The notes beneath the pieces are model-generated. The model did not search any database. It saw only the letters and a list, made by a program, of their open reading frames with translations, and was not told where the DNA came from. A stretch of 64,000 nt of DNA from Pantoea sp. IMH (GTDB lineage: Bacteria > Pseudomonadota > Gammaproteobacteria > Enterobacterales > Enterobacteriaceae). The stretch covers positions 434,001 through 498,000 of the forward strand of contig NZ_JFGT01000002.1 of NCBI RefSeq assembly GCF_000599885.1, read 5' to 3'. The position numbers and the translations under genes are program-made. Positions 1 through 8,841 of this stretch are shown here, one piece after another. Each line of letters begins with the position of its first letter. Positions within the stretch are counted from its first letter, which is position 1.

Positions 1-20
1 AGTCACCCGCCAAAAGATCA

Positions 21-52
21 GGCCGACGCGGCAGGCGGCCTTTGTGTTGTCG
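21..52 (+). terminator. possible terminator of a gene left of the window
   Basis: GGCCG and CGGCC can pair across about ten bases and are followed by a T-rich run (TTTGTGTTGT). It could end a plus-strand gene lying before the window. The stem is short and no upstream gene is visible, so this is tentative. Confidence 0.3.
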
Positions 53-201
53 CCACCTGGCTTCTATTCCCAAAGTAGCTGTCCTGATAAGCGCCGGACA
101 GGGTGAAGGAAGAGCAGAAAAGTTGAATTGCTGGCGGAATGAGCAAACGCACGGCAACGTAGTGAATCCCTGCCTCTGACTGTGCTATAGTGCGTGCCGC
201 T

Positions 202-276
202 GTCCCCTTAGTTAAATGGATATAACGAGCCCCTCCTAAGGGCTAGTTGTAGGTTCGATTCCTGCAGGGGACACCA
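202..276 (+). tRNA. argW: tRNA-Arg (anticodon CCU)
   Basis: Cloverleaf with acceptor stem GTCCCCT/AGGGGAC, anticodon CCT in a loop closed by GCCC/GGGC, TTCGATT T-loop and an encoded CCA at 274-276. A TATAGT box at 186-191 is a plausible -10. In enterobacteria argW is a well-known target of phage and island integrases. The stretch directly after it (from 277) is decayed coding sequence, as expected for an old insertion site. I did not find a second copy of the tRNA 3' end elsewhere in the window. Confidence 0.95.
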
Positions 277-277
277 T

Positions 278-560
278 TTACCTCTCAGCCAAGCGTTGTA
301 TTCCGTCTCGGTCTGCTGCTGGTCCAGTTGATCCTGACGCTCCTTTTCTTCACGCATCTGACGCCTGAATTCAGCCTGATACTCTTTTTCTTCCTGCGCC
401 TTTTCCAGCAGGGCTCGCTTATCCAGAAACTGCTGTTTTAAGACCTCTCAGTCGGCGCTATCTTCATGTCCCGAAAGGTGATTTTCTCGCTGAGGGCAGC
501 ATAAATCTCTCTTTCCTTTCTGAACTGGTCGTACTTACTTTGCCACTGATTCACCACGGT
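278..560 (-). pseudogene. remnant of a coiled-coil protein gene next to argW
   Basis: On the minus strand, frame pieces read NQWQSKYDQFRKEREIYAAL..., then after a one-base shift near position 450 KQQFLDKRALLEKAQEEKEY... and a Glu/Gln/Arg-rich stretch ending WLRGKW against the tRNA. The charged heptad-like composition suggests a coiled coil. No start codon and no uninterrupted frame survive: an in-frame stop lies upstream of the first piece and the frame changes between pieces. The parent protein was not recognised; it may belong to an element once integrated at argW. From 560 to 879 nothing firm is coding. A minus-strand frame at about 698-800 could encode a small single-membrane-span peptide (GIILVIIGVIVWVF) but has no intact start. 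Confidence 0.4.
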
Positions 561-879
561 GCCCGATTGAACTTATACTTTCAGTCCACTGTGCGCTGCA
601 GTGCCCGGGAGGCTTTATTTCTGGCACTGTGAAATTCATTCCACGGCACAGACCGATGATATCAGCCGGATTCGATCCGAACTCATTAAATCGCTCACTA
701 TGGTTGATTAAAGCGCTGCCGCGACATAAACACCCAGACAATTACACCAATAATAACCAGGATAATACCTGCAGCATTGTCATCTTTTTTCTTTATGCCA
801 TGTTTTATTTCTTTCCTTTCTTATTCCGGTCCTGATTATTTAGCCTGAATAACGGGCAAGGGACCTTTGCTACAGCCGA

Positions 880-1278
880 TTAATATTGGTTCCCTGAGCA
901 AATCGGTAAATGGGTGTATCCGGGCTTGCTGGCCATATAGAGGGGAGCACATGTGGGCTGTCGGGGTTGTGTGCTGACCGGTTCGTCGTTTTCTGTAATG
1001 CGTTGCGGTTCCTGCTTTTTCGCAGTTGTCACTTTTTTCGTCTGCATTTTGCGGGTGGAGGTGGAAGATTTTGCCGGGCTGCGGACTTCTGAGGAGCCAT
1101 ACCCGGAACAGAATCGCTTCGACTGGCTCAGGCTCCCGTCATTACAGACAAAACGTCCATCCGATGTGCAGTGTGCAATACCACCCTTTGAACCGGAACA
1201 GGGCTGCCTGCCACGCGCAGCATCAGCTTGTGCCGTAAAAAGAATTCCTGAGACCAGAAGGAAAATTAATTTTCTCAT
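880..1278 (-). CDS. small secreted YdcA-like protein
   Basis: About 132 residues. An N-terminal signal peptide ends near AQADAARG and is followed by a Cys-rich segment (PCSGSKGG..HC..GRFVCNDGS..FCS) that matches the E. coli YdcA type of small periplasmic protein. The C-terminal half is Ser/Thr/Lys-rich with two further Cys and looks like a flexible extension absent from short YdcA. I chose the second ATG (1278) because GGA lies seven bases before it. The gene sits downstream of the T6SS operon on the same strand; nothing ties it to secretion, and its function is unknown. Confidence 0.7.
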   Translation of the reverse strand: MRKLIFLLVSGILFTAQADAARGRQPCSGSKGGIAHCTSDGRFVCNDGSLSQSKRFCSGYGSSEVRSPAKSSTSTRKMQTKKVTTAKKQEPQRITENDEPVSTQPRQPTCAPLYMASKPGYTHLPICSGNQY

Positions 1279-1438
1279 TTCCATATCCGTTATTTATTTC
1301 GTTACTTTGGGGCTAAGTAATCCGAAAGCTATTAACCGTTTCGTCAGGAAAACTTGCAATGATTCAAAGCAAAAATAATGATAAATTCTTCAGCACTCGC
1401 TATGGCAGCAGCGCAAAAATCAGGTTAAAGAAAGTGCT

Positions 1439-1870
1439 TTAATCAAAACTCTGCCCAAGGCGGGATAAAGCACCGGGCGGAGTAAATGTCCAGTTTTTCA
1501 CCATACCTGACCGCATAAATAAACGCCCCAGAGGCGTCACGAGTCTTCCATTATGGAAGGTTACCTCAACACATCCGGTCACACCCTGACCATACAGGAA
1601 TACCGGCACAAATTTTACGACCCGGTCGTCGTAACGCAGGAGGATACCGGCATTCTCAAAAGGCCCGCCTTTCACCAGCAGGTTCGTGACGGATGCTGTG
1701 AACGGTTCCACATTCAGTCCGGTATCCACCAACCATGCGTCCATCTGCTCCTGAAGTTGCGTCATTCGCAGGCGAAATTCTGCAATATCATTCTGAGTCT
1801 TGCTGACAGATGAAGCTGGAGCATGCTGTCTGGTCTGCAATTTTTCGAGAAACTGTGATTTTACTGACAT
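1439..1870 (-). CDS. T6SS-locus protein of unknown function
   Basis: 143 residues, no signal peptide or membrane segment. A polar, Gln-rich N-terminal helix is followed by a mixed beta region containing LLRYDDRVVKFVPVFLYGQG. It is the last gene of the T6SS operon, 14 bases after tssE on the same strand, so it is probably co-transcribed. The family was not recognised. Position suggests an accessory or regulatory role in the apparatus, but this is inference only. The Shine-Dalgarno sequence is weak. Confidence 0.7.
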   Translation of the reverse strand: MSVKSQFLEKLQTRQHAPASSVSKTQNDIAEFRLRMTQLQEQMDAWLVDTGLNVEPFTASVTNLLVKGGPFENAGILLRYDDRVVKFVPVFLYGQGVTGCVEVTFHNGRLVTPLGRLFMRSGMVKNWTFTPPGALSRLGQSFD

Positions 1871-1884
1871 GGTGTTATTTGGCC

Positions 1885-2343
1885 TTAGAGACGGGTTGAC
1901 GTGTCAAGATACTGCTGTTGCTTAAGATGTCGCAAGAGTACCCGTCCTTCCGGCATAAACTCGGTACCGTAGCGAACCAGCCCAATACCTTTCAATTCCG
2001 CATCAATGGCATAACGTAGCTCTCCTGGAATAACCTGGTCGAGCAGCACGACCTTAATGCTTTTCAGACGTGGCTCATATTTGAGCAACACCGCCGACAA
2101 CGTTCCCATCAGTTCATGCGCCGTACCCGGCATCCCCTGCAGAATTTTAGTCATATCCGGCAGACCATAGTCCGGCAGATGTGCCAGCGTGCCGGCACGG
2201 CAGTTCAGGACGCGCTGCATGTTGTCCAGTACCGACAGGATAATCTGGTTTTCTTCACTGACCTGGTGGAGATCGAGGCCACCAGTAAAATGACCGGTGA
2301 GCATTTCATAGAGCGAAGGAGTGTTGTGTCCCTTAGGCATCAT
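1885..2343 (-). CDS. tssE: T6SS baseplate protein TssE (gp25-like)
   Basis: 152 residues, the usual length for TssE. This T4 gp25/lysozyme-like wedge protein is part of the cytoplasmic baseplate that starts sheath assembly. It shows the family core: RVLNCRAGTLAHLPDYGLPD, an IxxxIxxYEPRL-like segment (LLKYEPRLKSIKV) and a C-terminal beta strand. The ATG overlaps the tssJ stop (ATGA), with AAGGA upstream; a second ATG follows at once and either could be used. The tssF-tssG-tssJ-tssE order keeps most baseplate genes together. Confidence 0.93.
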   Translation of the reverse strand: MMPKGHNTPSLYEMLTGHFTGGLDLHQVSEENQIILSVLDNMQRVLNCRAGTLAHLPDYGLPDMTKILQGMPGTAHELMGTLSAVLLKYEPRLKSIKVVLLDQVIPGELRYAIDAELKGIGLVRYGTEFMPEGRVLLRHLKQQQYLDTSTRL

Positions 2344-2885
2344 TCGTCCTTGAGCGGCTGCAGCGTCAGGTAGTTATTACTCGCTTCCAGAATGCGTGGC
2401 TTATCCGGATCAAGGTCTTCGCGCTGAATAACTTGCTTCCAGGTGTTGTTGACCATATCCGGGTGGCGGAACAGTCCCACCACCGCTACAAACTGTGCAT
2501 CGGCCTCCATCGGCATATTCAGGTTCGCATCACCGCCCGGCTTCACCACCACATCACGGCTCGCCAGCAGGTCAGCTTTCAGAATGGTCTCCCCGTCTTT
2601 CAGCAACTGCTGGTAGACCGTTTTGTCGAAGGTTTTACGGTCTTTCAGCTGCCAGACACGGATAACCACCGGCTCGGACAGCGAGTTACTCTCGCGGGAA
2701 TCGGTGTTAAGCGCCTCACGGGCGGTGAAATCCAGGTGCAGCACCTTAATCTTTTTATAGAACACGGCGTTAAATGCCGATTTGGTGCCATCGGTGATGC
2801 CCTGCGTCACCCCGCAGCCCGCCAGGCTGAATGCCAGCAGTGCAGGTAGCCAGCACGCGGGTTTAATCAAACTTGTACTTAACAC
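2340..2885 (-). CDS. tssJ: T6SS outer-membrane lipoprotein TssJ
   Basis: 181 residues. A lipoprotein signal peptide ends at the lipobox LAGC (mature Cys about residue 24), followed by a transthyretin-like beta domain with the typical PVVIRVWQLKDRKTFD and NTWKQVIQ segments. TssJ anchors the TssJLM trans-envelope complex to the outer membrane by binding the periplasmic end of TssM. The gene overlaps the end of tssG by 23 bases and the start of tssE by 4. Confidence 0.95.
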   Translation of the reverse strand: MLSTSLIKPACWLPALLAFSLAGCGVTQGITDGTKSAFNAVFYKKIKVLHLDFTAREALNTDSRESNSLSEPVVIRVWQLKDRKTFDKTVYQQLLKDGETILKADLLASRDVVVKPGGDANLNMPMEADAQFVAVVGLFRHPDMVNNTWKQVIQREDLDPDKPRILEASNNYLTLQPLKDE

Positions 2886-3948
2886 GTCGGTTTCCTTGTT
2901 GTAGTGTTGCGGGCTGCAGGCCGGTGTAATAGCCCAGCTCCGTGGTAAAAGTCTGCGGGATATCGTCAGTCAATTCTGCCTGATCGGCACCCAGCACGCC
3001 GTTCATCCCAAGCCAGAAAGGCCCCTCGCCAAGCGGCGGGACGGCCAGCAGAGGGGTCTGCGTGTTAAGGGTAATTTTTGCCTTAAAGCGCCAGCCCAGA
3101 TAGACCCGCAGCATGACCAGAAAATCCTGATACAGCAGGCCGTCTGGCTTCCAACCCTGCAATTCCCGCTCGTTGTCCGTGAACAGCGCAATCAGCAGCT
3201 GGCTATTGGCATCCATCGCCTCATCGCCAAGCGGCGTATTACCATCCAGCAGAAAGTCGTCATCACCGTAGAAGCCCAGTGGCTGACTGATTTCTACGGG
3301 CCGCAGGCAATACGGACTCACCTGTACCCTGGTATCGGGTGCCAGCAGGCTCACCAGTGCCTGCATACCCTCCTGGGTTTTGCCCGGCTGACGCAGTACG
3401 CCAAGCAGCGCCAGAAAGCGCGACACCGGCGTGGCGATATGCTCTGCGGTACCCGGAATGCCCAGCCCCACCAGGCCCAACAGCGACTGCGAGATGCTGT
3501 CGGTGCCGCCGGGCTCGAAGGTCGCCGGGTATGAGTACTTCCGCCAGATACGGTAAAACTGCGTCAGGATGCGGTGGCTGAAGATATCCAGAAAGCCCTG
3601 CAGCGCTTCATGCCCTTCCCGGCGCTGGGTGATGTCGTCGAGATACGTCGTCGGCAAGGGAGAATCAACGCCGTACATCCCCATAAAGGTTGTACGGATG
3701 AGCGGTGGCTTGCTGTCATCATCCTCGTCATATTCGACGGCCTTAAGTTCGCTGGCCGGGAAGCCCATCCCCGGATGTGGCGCAAACCGCACCGGGTCAT
3801 CAGCGGGATGACTGGTTGAGCCCAGCAGCGGTTTGCCCGGATTGTTTTTCTCCAGAAGCTGGCAGAAACGATAAAAATTAATCCGGTGAAGGTCGGCTTC
3901 CAGCCGCAGAGTCAGCCGGGAATGCGGCGGTTGTGCTTCTCTTCCCAT
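2863..3948 (-). CDS. tssG: T6SS baseplate protein TssG
   Basis: 361 residues, the normal TssG length. The signature N-terminal segment LHRINFYRFCQLLE is followed by the family motif VRFAPHPGMGFPASE and a C-terminal part with YLGWRFKAKITL. TssG forms wedge subcomplexes with TssF and TssE in the baseplate. The start lies 37 bases inside the tssF end; this overlap is common in the family and implies translational coupling. Confidence 0.95.
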   Translation of the reverse strand: MGREAQPPHSRLTLRLEADLHRINFYRFCQLLEKNNPGKPLLGSTSHPADDPVRFAPHPGMGFPASELKAVEYDEDDDSKPPLIRTTFMGMYGVDSPLPTTYLDDITQRREGHEALQGFLDIFSHRILTQFYRIWRKYSYPATFEPGGTDSISQSLLGLVGLGIPGTAEHIATPVSRFLALLGVLRQPGKTQEGMQALVSLLAPDTRVQVSPYCLRPVEISQPLGFYGDDDFLLDGNTPLGDEAMDANSQLLIALFTDNERELQGWKPDGLLYQDFLVMLRVYLGWRFKAKITLNTQTPLLAVPPLGEGPFWLGMNGVLGADQAELTDDIPQTFTTELGYYTGLQPATLQQGNRRVKYKFD

Positions 3949-5666
3949 TCCAGGCGCTCTCCGGTCGGTTGCAGGATAATAATCAGGCGGTTAAACAGAT
4001 AGATATCGGTGTAAAGCGCGAAGAAGCGGCTCAGCATTTCACCAAACAGGCAGATATCACCGCGTCCGGCAAAGCCGTGGCTGTCGAGCGTCACCTCTAT
4101 CTGTACGCCACGGACCAGGTAACCCTGTTCAAAGCGCCCTGTTTCGCTGTGCTTCACATCGATAATCGCTTCCAGGCGACGCCGGTTCATCTCGCTGTCG
4201 GTCCATTCATACAGCGCCAGGGTACCGCGCAGCACGTCGGCATTATCCATCATCGACAGGAATCCGCTGCCGAGGTGGCTCAGCACGCGCCAGTGAAAAC
4301 GATCCTGCGCCGGTGGATAACAGGGCAGCGTCGGCGCACACAGGTTACGCACGGCGATGCTGGCCGAGGTAGTTTTCATCACAGTATCGAGTACGGTGCT
4401 TTGCAGCGCGCGCCGGGGTAGCTGACCATTGGTGCCGGTAAGCGTCAGCGACAGGCTTTCGTCTTCCGGTACGCTATGATTGTCAAAAGCTTCGCCACCG
4501 ACAATCAGCCAGGTGTTATGCAACCCGGATGGACCACGGCGAACGCGAGTATGGTAGTAATATTCAGGCGCTTCGTGGCGCATCATTCCGCCTTTATGGC
4601 GAAAGCTGGAGAACGGCACATAGGTGTGCTGACTGGATGACGTCACTGAATCGACGGCGTAAATTTCCGTATGACCATCCTGTACGCGCATCGGGCGCAG
4701 CATGTATTCCGTCTGCAGCGAGTTCAGCGTCAGTGGGTCGGACTCCAGCGGGAACAGGTTAATTACCGGTACGCAGTTAAGGCGCAGGTGCTTTTCGCTA
4801 AAGCTGAAGTCGTGTTCCCAGCGTTCAGCCAGCACCACGTCGATTTCAAACCAGGAGAGATCAGACGGGAATGCTGCGGTCTCCAGCCCACGCAGCCCGG
4901 TGAACATGAATTTCTCACGAAAGGTAAAGTACTCCAGCAGCAGCTGATAGCCACTGAAGCTGCTGTTGCCCCTTGGCCAGAGGGTGTCGTCATCGTCAAA
5001 TCCGGGTGCGGTGAAATGCCCATCCAGCGCCCTTCTGTCCGGCTCCCCCGGCATCCGCAGCCATATCCTGGCCACATTCATGGTAAAGGCTTCATGCATG
5101 GCGCAGGCCAGCGGTGCGTCAGCATTGAAGTAGAACGGGATTTGGCTGAGATCGACGCGGCTCCAGTCGGCAAGATGGCTGCAGTTAAACCGCAGGCTAA
5201 TGACCGAACGCCCGTCAGGGTCGGTCGACAGGCGGGCATGCTCCAGTGACAACGGCTGAAGGGTAATCTCTTTGGTGGTGGTGTACCGGCAACGCGTGCC
5301 CTTCTCCCCGATCGGCCTCGAGTTCACCTCAAAACCTTTGACGATGCGCATCGGCTCTTTCATTTCGCGCCAGTCTGGCGTGAACTCAACTACCGACATT
5401 GACGGAATAGTGCGCAGATAATGCGGCCACAGCAGGCTTACCAGCCCTTCGGTCAGTTCTGGCAGGTCATCGTCAAGCTTCTCACGCAGCCTGCCCATCA
5501 GAAAGGCAAAGCCTTCGAACAGGCGCTCCACGTACGGGTCGCGCGCGCCCGCTTTATCAAGGTTGAGCATCGCCGCCTGCTCCGGATGAGCACGGGCAAA
5601 TTCTTCTCCGGCTTCCAGCAGGTAGCGCATCTCGGCGTCGTAGTAACGTAGGGTTAAATCGTCCAT
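3912..5666 (-). CDS. tssF: T6SS baseplate protein TssF
   Basis: 584 residues from the ATG that yields MDDLTLRYYDAEMRYLLE, the conserved TssF beginning; the longer frame to 5729 adds 21 residues not typical of the family. Conserved blocks include DPYVERLFEGFAFL, LWPHYLRTIPSMSVVEF and, near the end, EVTLDSHGFAGRGDICLFGE. TssF is the main wedge protein of the baseplate and contacts TssK and the inner tube. It follows the DUF1240-type gene by about 90 bases. Confidence 0.95.
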   Translation of the reverse strand: MDDLTLRYYDAEMRYLLEAGEEFARAHPEQAAMLNLDKAGARDPYVERLFEGFAFLMGRLREKLDDDLPELTEGLVSLLWPHYLRTIPSMSVVEFTPDWREMKEPMRIVKGFEVNSRPIGEKGTRCRYTTTKEITLQPLSLEHARLSTDPDGRSVISLRFNCSHLADWSRVDLSQIPFYFNADAPLACAMHEAFTMNVARIWLRMPGEPDRRALDGHFTAPGFDDDDTLWPRGNSSFSGYQLLLEYFTFREKFMFTGLRGLETAAFPSDLSWFEIDVVLAERWEHDFSFSEKHLRLNCVPVINLFPLESDPLTLNSLQTEYMLRPMRVQDGHTEIYAVDSVTSSSQHTYVPFSSFRHKGGMMRHEAPEYYYHTRVRRGPSGLHNTWLIVGGEAFDNHSVPEDESLSLTLTGTNGQLPRRALQSTVLDTVMKTTSASIAVRNLCAPTLPCYPPAQDRFHWRVLSHLGSGFLSMMDNADVLRGTLALYEWTDSEMNRRRLEAIIDVKHSETGRFEQGYLVRGVQIEVTLDSHGFAGRGDICLFGEMLSRFFALYTDIYLFNRLIIILQPTGERLEWEEKHNRRIPG

Positions 5667-5755
5667 AATTATTCTGCTTAGTAAATTGCTGCGTGTTAAA
5701 CACTGAAGCAGACTCCGGGAGTCTGGCACGGGTAATCATAGAGTTAAGAGAACCA

Positions 5756-6184
5756 TCAATGCTGAATACAAAGGGATGGTTCTATGGCATATTTTTTTGC
5801 CATGCCAGGCATCCAACCCGAAGGGATCCCCTGGCATTCTGTGTAACCTTTATGCATTAAAGATGTTGTGTATTTTTCTTGAAAGATAAACATTCCCAGG
5901 ACAGTTAACCCTAAGATGATAAACGTGGTTTTCAGTAATTTTTTACCTGATGCAATGGTTATCTGCTTCCCGGTAAAAATAACAGGAAAAATCATCACCA
6001 ATAACGGTGAGAAAAAAAAGAAAAATGCGGCAGCAAAAGTCACCCAAAAAGAGAAGTTAACGACATCGGGGTAAGAAAGGTATTCACGCAACTTAAAAAT
6101 ACCGAGATATGAAATCCCGATAGAAATCACCAGGAAGAATACCACCCCGAAAAATGCAATTACACGTTGTTTAAGAGGATACAT
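5756..6184 (-). CDS. DUF1240-like membrane protein, likely immunity protein
   Basis: 142 residues with about three to four membrane segments (FFGVVFFLVISIGISYLGIF, FWVTFAAAFFFFFSPLLVMI, FIILGLTVLGMFIF) and a C-terminal tail with the GYTECQGIPSGWMPGMAKKY pattern of DUF1240 proteins. It starts two bases after the preceding PAAR effector stop. A small polytopic inner-membrane protein paired this tightly with a membrane-spanning T6SS effector fits an immunity protein. That is inference from context; the family has no firmly assigned biochemical function that I know of. Local base composition is more AT-rich than the apparatus genes. Confidence 0.75.
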   Translation of the reverse strand: MYPLKQRVIAFFGVVFFLVISIGISYLGIFKLREYLSYPDVVNFSFWVTFAAAFFFFFSPLLVMIFPVIFTGKQITIASGKKLLKTTFIILGLTVLGMFIFQEKYTTSLMHKGYTECQGIPSGWMPGMAKKYAIEPSLCIQH

Positions 6185-6186
6185 TA

Positions 6187-7458
6187 TTAATAATCCATTG
6201 GAATAATTTCTTGTAGCGTTTCACGCAGGTATTTCCTGGTTTCTGCAATCACAAACTCTCTCCCGGTCCGTAGCATCCCATCCAGATACATAGCTCCAAG
6301 ATCCCAGAATCCGTCATCTATTTCGCGAGCTTTATCAACAAACTCCTGCTGTGCATTTTCAATAAATTCAACAAGTTTATCAGTGATTTTAAAGTGATCG
6401 TCAAGTACGTTCAATGCGATGCTCGCCCCAAGACCAACAAGTACGACAGCCACGATCGGGCCAATAACAAATGGAGTCATTGTCAATAAGGCACCGGCCC
6501 CCCAACTGACAGCAGACGCTATACCAATTTTTACGACATCTGTTGCCAGCGAGCCTATAAATTCAGCCAGACTGGTATCATCATTCATTATGAAATCAAT
6601 AGTACGATACGCGAGAGCGAAATAAAACGTTATAACAGTGCCTTCGACAATGGCACTCTTAACACCAAACTTCCCAACCCCCAGGCTGACGACCTTGGGA
6701 TTTTTAAGCGCATATACAGGTGCGTTTAATATTTTTCGTATCCCTGCATATCCAGTAAGCTTTATGAGCTCAGTTCCATTTTTATTTACGTACACCGTAG
6801 ATTTAATGTCATACAGTTTTAGATCGGCAATAAGCATGGTTGTTGTAATGGCATCTTTAATACCCAGGCCATAATTTACTGCAATCTGTCCCGGCTGACT
6901 TTGTGTCAGGTCCACCCAACCATTTTTGTAAAACCCCCATGACGACAGTATTTCATATACTTCGCCGAGGGTAAGTAGCATAACTTCCTGGCTATTGGCC
7001 TGCAGCATGGCCCTAAACTTACTATCCGGGAAGTTACGTGTATTACGTAATGCCGGGTAATCAGGCACAAAACCAGATGGTTTTTGCTCACCGGTCAGAT
7101 AACCAGGCAATTCAGGAGAAGTTTGCGTCGGAGCCGCTGTAAAGCCTGCTGCCGATTCTCCAGCGGAAGCTCCACTGCTCTTCTCGTACGTATCATCCAT
7201 CATCGACGGAATAAACTTCGCCTTACAGGGGCAGGTGCTGTAGCTGTCGAGGGTTCCGGCCATTCGCCGGTCATGAATGGTATCGTTGTCGATGCCACCG
7301 GCTATCTTGAATAATCCGGCATGCTTCCCGCAGGTCACACTGTCCTGCTCCCGGGCAACGGGTTTATCAAACAAAGTGTGATCCTCTGCGCCCGTGGTGA
7401 TTTTCCCGCCGCAGGTCGTCTTGTCGCCCTGTACCAGGTAAAAGCCTTCTGCTGCCAT
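6187..7458 (-). CDS. PAAR-domain T6SS effector with membrane-active C-terminus
   Basis: 423 residues. Residues 1 to about 90 form a PAAR-type spike tip (YLVQGDKTTCGGKI...; later His and Cys ligands in DSYSTCPCKAKF). A low-complexity linker (SSGASAGESAAGFTAAP) follows, then a toxin region with two hydrophobic stretches near residues 265-285 and 305-350 rich in Ala, Gly and Val, and a helical tail. The architecture resembles specialised PAAR effectors that insert into or depolarise the inner membrane of the target. Its partner is the DUF1240-like gene just downstream, and it lies between tssA and tssF. A strong Shine-Dalgarno (AGGGAA) precedes the ATG. The pore-forming role is inferred from hydrophobicity, not from a recognised toxin family. 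Confidence 0.8.
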   Translation of the reverse strand: MAAEGFYLVQGDKTTCGGKITTGAEDHTLFDKPVAREQDSVTCGKHAGLFKIAGGIDNDTIHDRRMAGTLDSYSTCPCKAKFIPSMMDDTYEKSSGASAGESAAGFTAAPTQTSPELPGYLTGEQKPSGFVPDYPALRNTRNFPDSKFRAMLQANSQEVMLLTLGEVYEILSSWGFYKNGWVDLTQSQPGQIAVNYGLGIKDAITTTMLIADLKLYDIKSTVYVNKNGTELIKLTGYAGIRKILNAPVYALKNPKVVSLGVGKFGVKSAIVEGTVITFYFALAYRTIDFIMNDDTSLAEFIGSLATDVVKIGIASAVSWGAGALLTMTPFVIGPIVAVVLVGLGASIALNVLDDHFKITDKLVEFIENAQQEFVDKAREIDDGFWDLGAMYLDGMLRTGREFVIAETRKYLRETLQEIIPMDY

Positions 7459-7491
7459 ATGTTTCCCTTTAGCTGAATTCTGTCCGGATTA

Positions 7492-8841
7492 TCAGCAAAG
7501 CACAGCACTGCTTGCCGGATCGAGCGCAATCAGACCGGACAGAAACAAATCCATCTCGGGCTGAAGCCGTGATTTATCAGTTTCATTGCGTGTGGCTTTC
7601 ATGCGCAGCAGTCTGAGGCGACGTGATTTCACTTCAAACAACAGTGCCGGTGTCCACTGCGTGAGGGTGATCGACTGTGCGGCACTGTCGAGCTCACCCA
7701 GCAGATGCAGGGCCAGTTCATTCTTGCCCTTCTGCTCAGCCACGCGGGCCATCACCAGACGCAACAGCCATTTGTCTTTTGCCGAGTCGGAGCCCGGACG
7801 GGTCTGCAGCCAGTGTAGTGTGGCATCCAGACTGTCAATGTCCGCTTTCTCCAGGGCCTGATGGATATACCACTGCAAATCCAGCCAGAGGTGGTTGGCA
7901 CCATGCGAAAAGGCGCTGTCGGCCTGCTCCATAATTTCGGACCAGCTCTGCTGCAGATACAGGCGCTTAAGCATGGCCCGCTGGTCTGCACGCGGCGGTT
8001 CGATTCGGGTTTTCCCTTGTGCATCCGGAGCAGGAATACTGTGCAGCGTGTCATGACGCAGGCTTTTCATCAGCAGGTGAGCAGCAAGCCAGCCATCAGG
8101 TTGCTCACGAAGATATTCCGTCAGTGTACGGGCCTGAGCCAGTAAATCCTGGCCGGAGGTAATGCGGCTCATGACTGGAGCGTCAGACTCTGTCATATGT
8201 GTGGGGGTCTGTGTCTGTGTCTTGTTACCTGCGTTCTGCGGTACCACAGCATCCACACCACCCGCCTTCATCAGGCGAGATTCCAGCAGGGCATTCAGCT
8301 CTGGGCGTGATGCTTCTGGCTCTGACTCCAGACTGTCGTGGATGAGCAGCAGCGCACCGGCAGTGCGCAGTGCATCGTCGCGTACCACTTCCGGCCAAAG
8401 TGACAGGCTGTCCAGAACGCGGGAGCCTGCGAGCCACTCCAGCGCCGGTTTACGGCTCCGCTCACGCTGAGGATGAAGCAGTACTCCATAGCGCTGTAGC
8501 AATCCCGCCAGCAGTTCAAGCCCTTCTGCAAAGCCGGTTTCCCCGTCCTGGTGCAGACGCGCCCAACAGTAATAAGTGGCAATCCGGATATCTTTTGCCG
8601 TGGTGGTCAGCAGTTTTTCGGCAAGCGTGCAAATCAACCCGGTATCAATGCCGGAAAGCTTATTGACCTCTTCGCGGATACGCTGAAAATCATCGTCATA
8701 GCCGGGGTCTTCTCCCGTCGGACGGGCGTCACTTACCGGCGCAAGCCAGGGTTGCCAGTTTTGCGTGCGTGTCTGCGCCTGTTGCCGCAGCTGCGTGTCG
8801 TCAGCCTGACAGGCCACGATCAGACTCTGCAGTGTACTCAT
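7492..8841 (-). CDS. tssA: T6SS cap/baseplate-associated protein TssA
   Basis: 449 residues. It has an ImpA-type N-terminal domain (TGEDPGYDDDFQRIREEVNKL; IRIATYYCWARLHQDG; HPQRERSRKPALEWLAGSR) and a C-terminal VasJ-like helical part (WLDLQWYIHQALEKADID). TssA helps recruit the baseplate and guides tail polymerisation. The start overlaps the tssM stop by one base (TAATG), which couples translation. It lies just before the PAAR effector gene in transcription order. Confidence 0.92.
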   Translation of the reverse strand: MSTLQSLIVACQADDTQLRQQAQTRTQNWQPWLAPVSDARPTGEDPGYDDDFQRIREEVNKLSGIDTGLICTLAEKLLTTTAKDIRIATYYCWARLHQDGETGFAEGLELLAGLLQRYGVLLHPQRERSRKPALEWLAGSRVLDSLSLWPEVVRDDALRTAGALLLIHDSLESEPEASRPELNALLESRLMKAGGVDAVVPQNAGNKTQTQTPTHMTESDAPVMSRITSGQDLLAQARTLTEYLREQPDGWLAAHLLMKSLRHDTLHSIPAPDAQGKTRIEPPRADQRAMLKRLYLQQSWSEIMEQADSAFSHGANHLWLDLQWYIHQALEKADIDSLDATLHWLQTRPGSDSAKDKWLLRLVMARVAEQKGKNELALHLLGELDSAAQSITLTQWTPALLFEVKSRRLRLLRMKATRNETDKSRLQPEMDLFLSGLIALDPASSAVLC

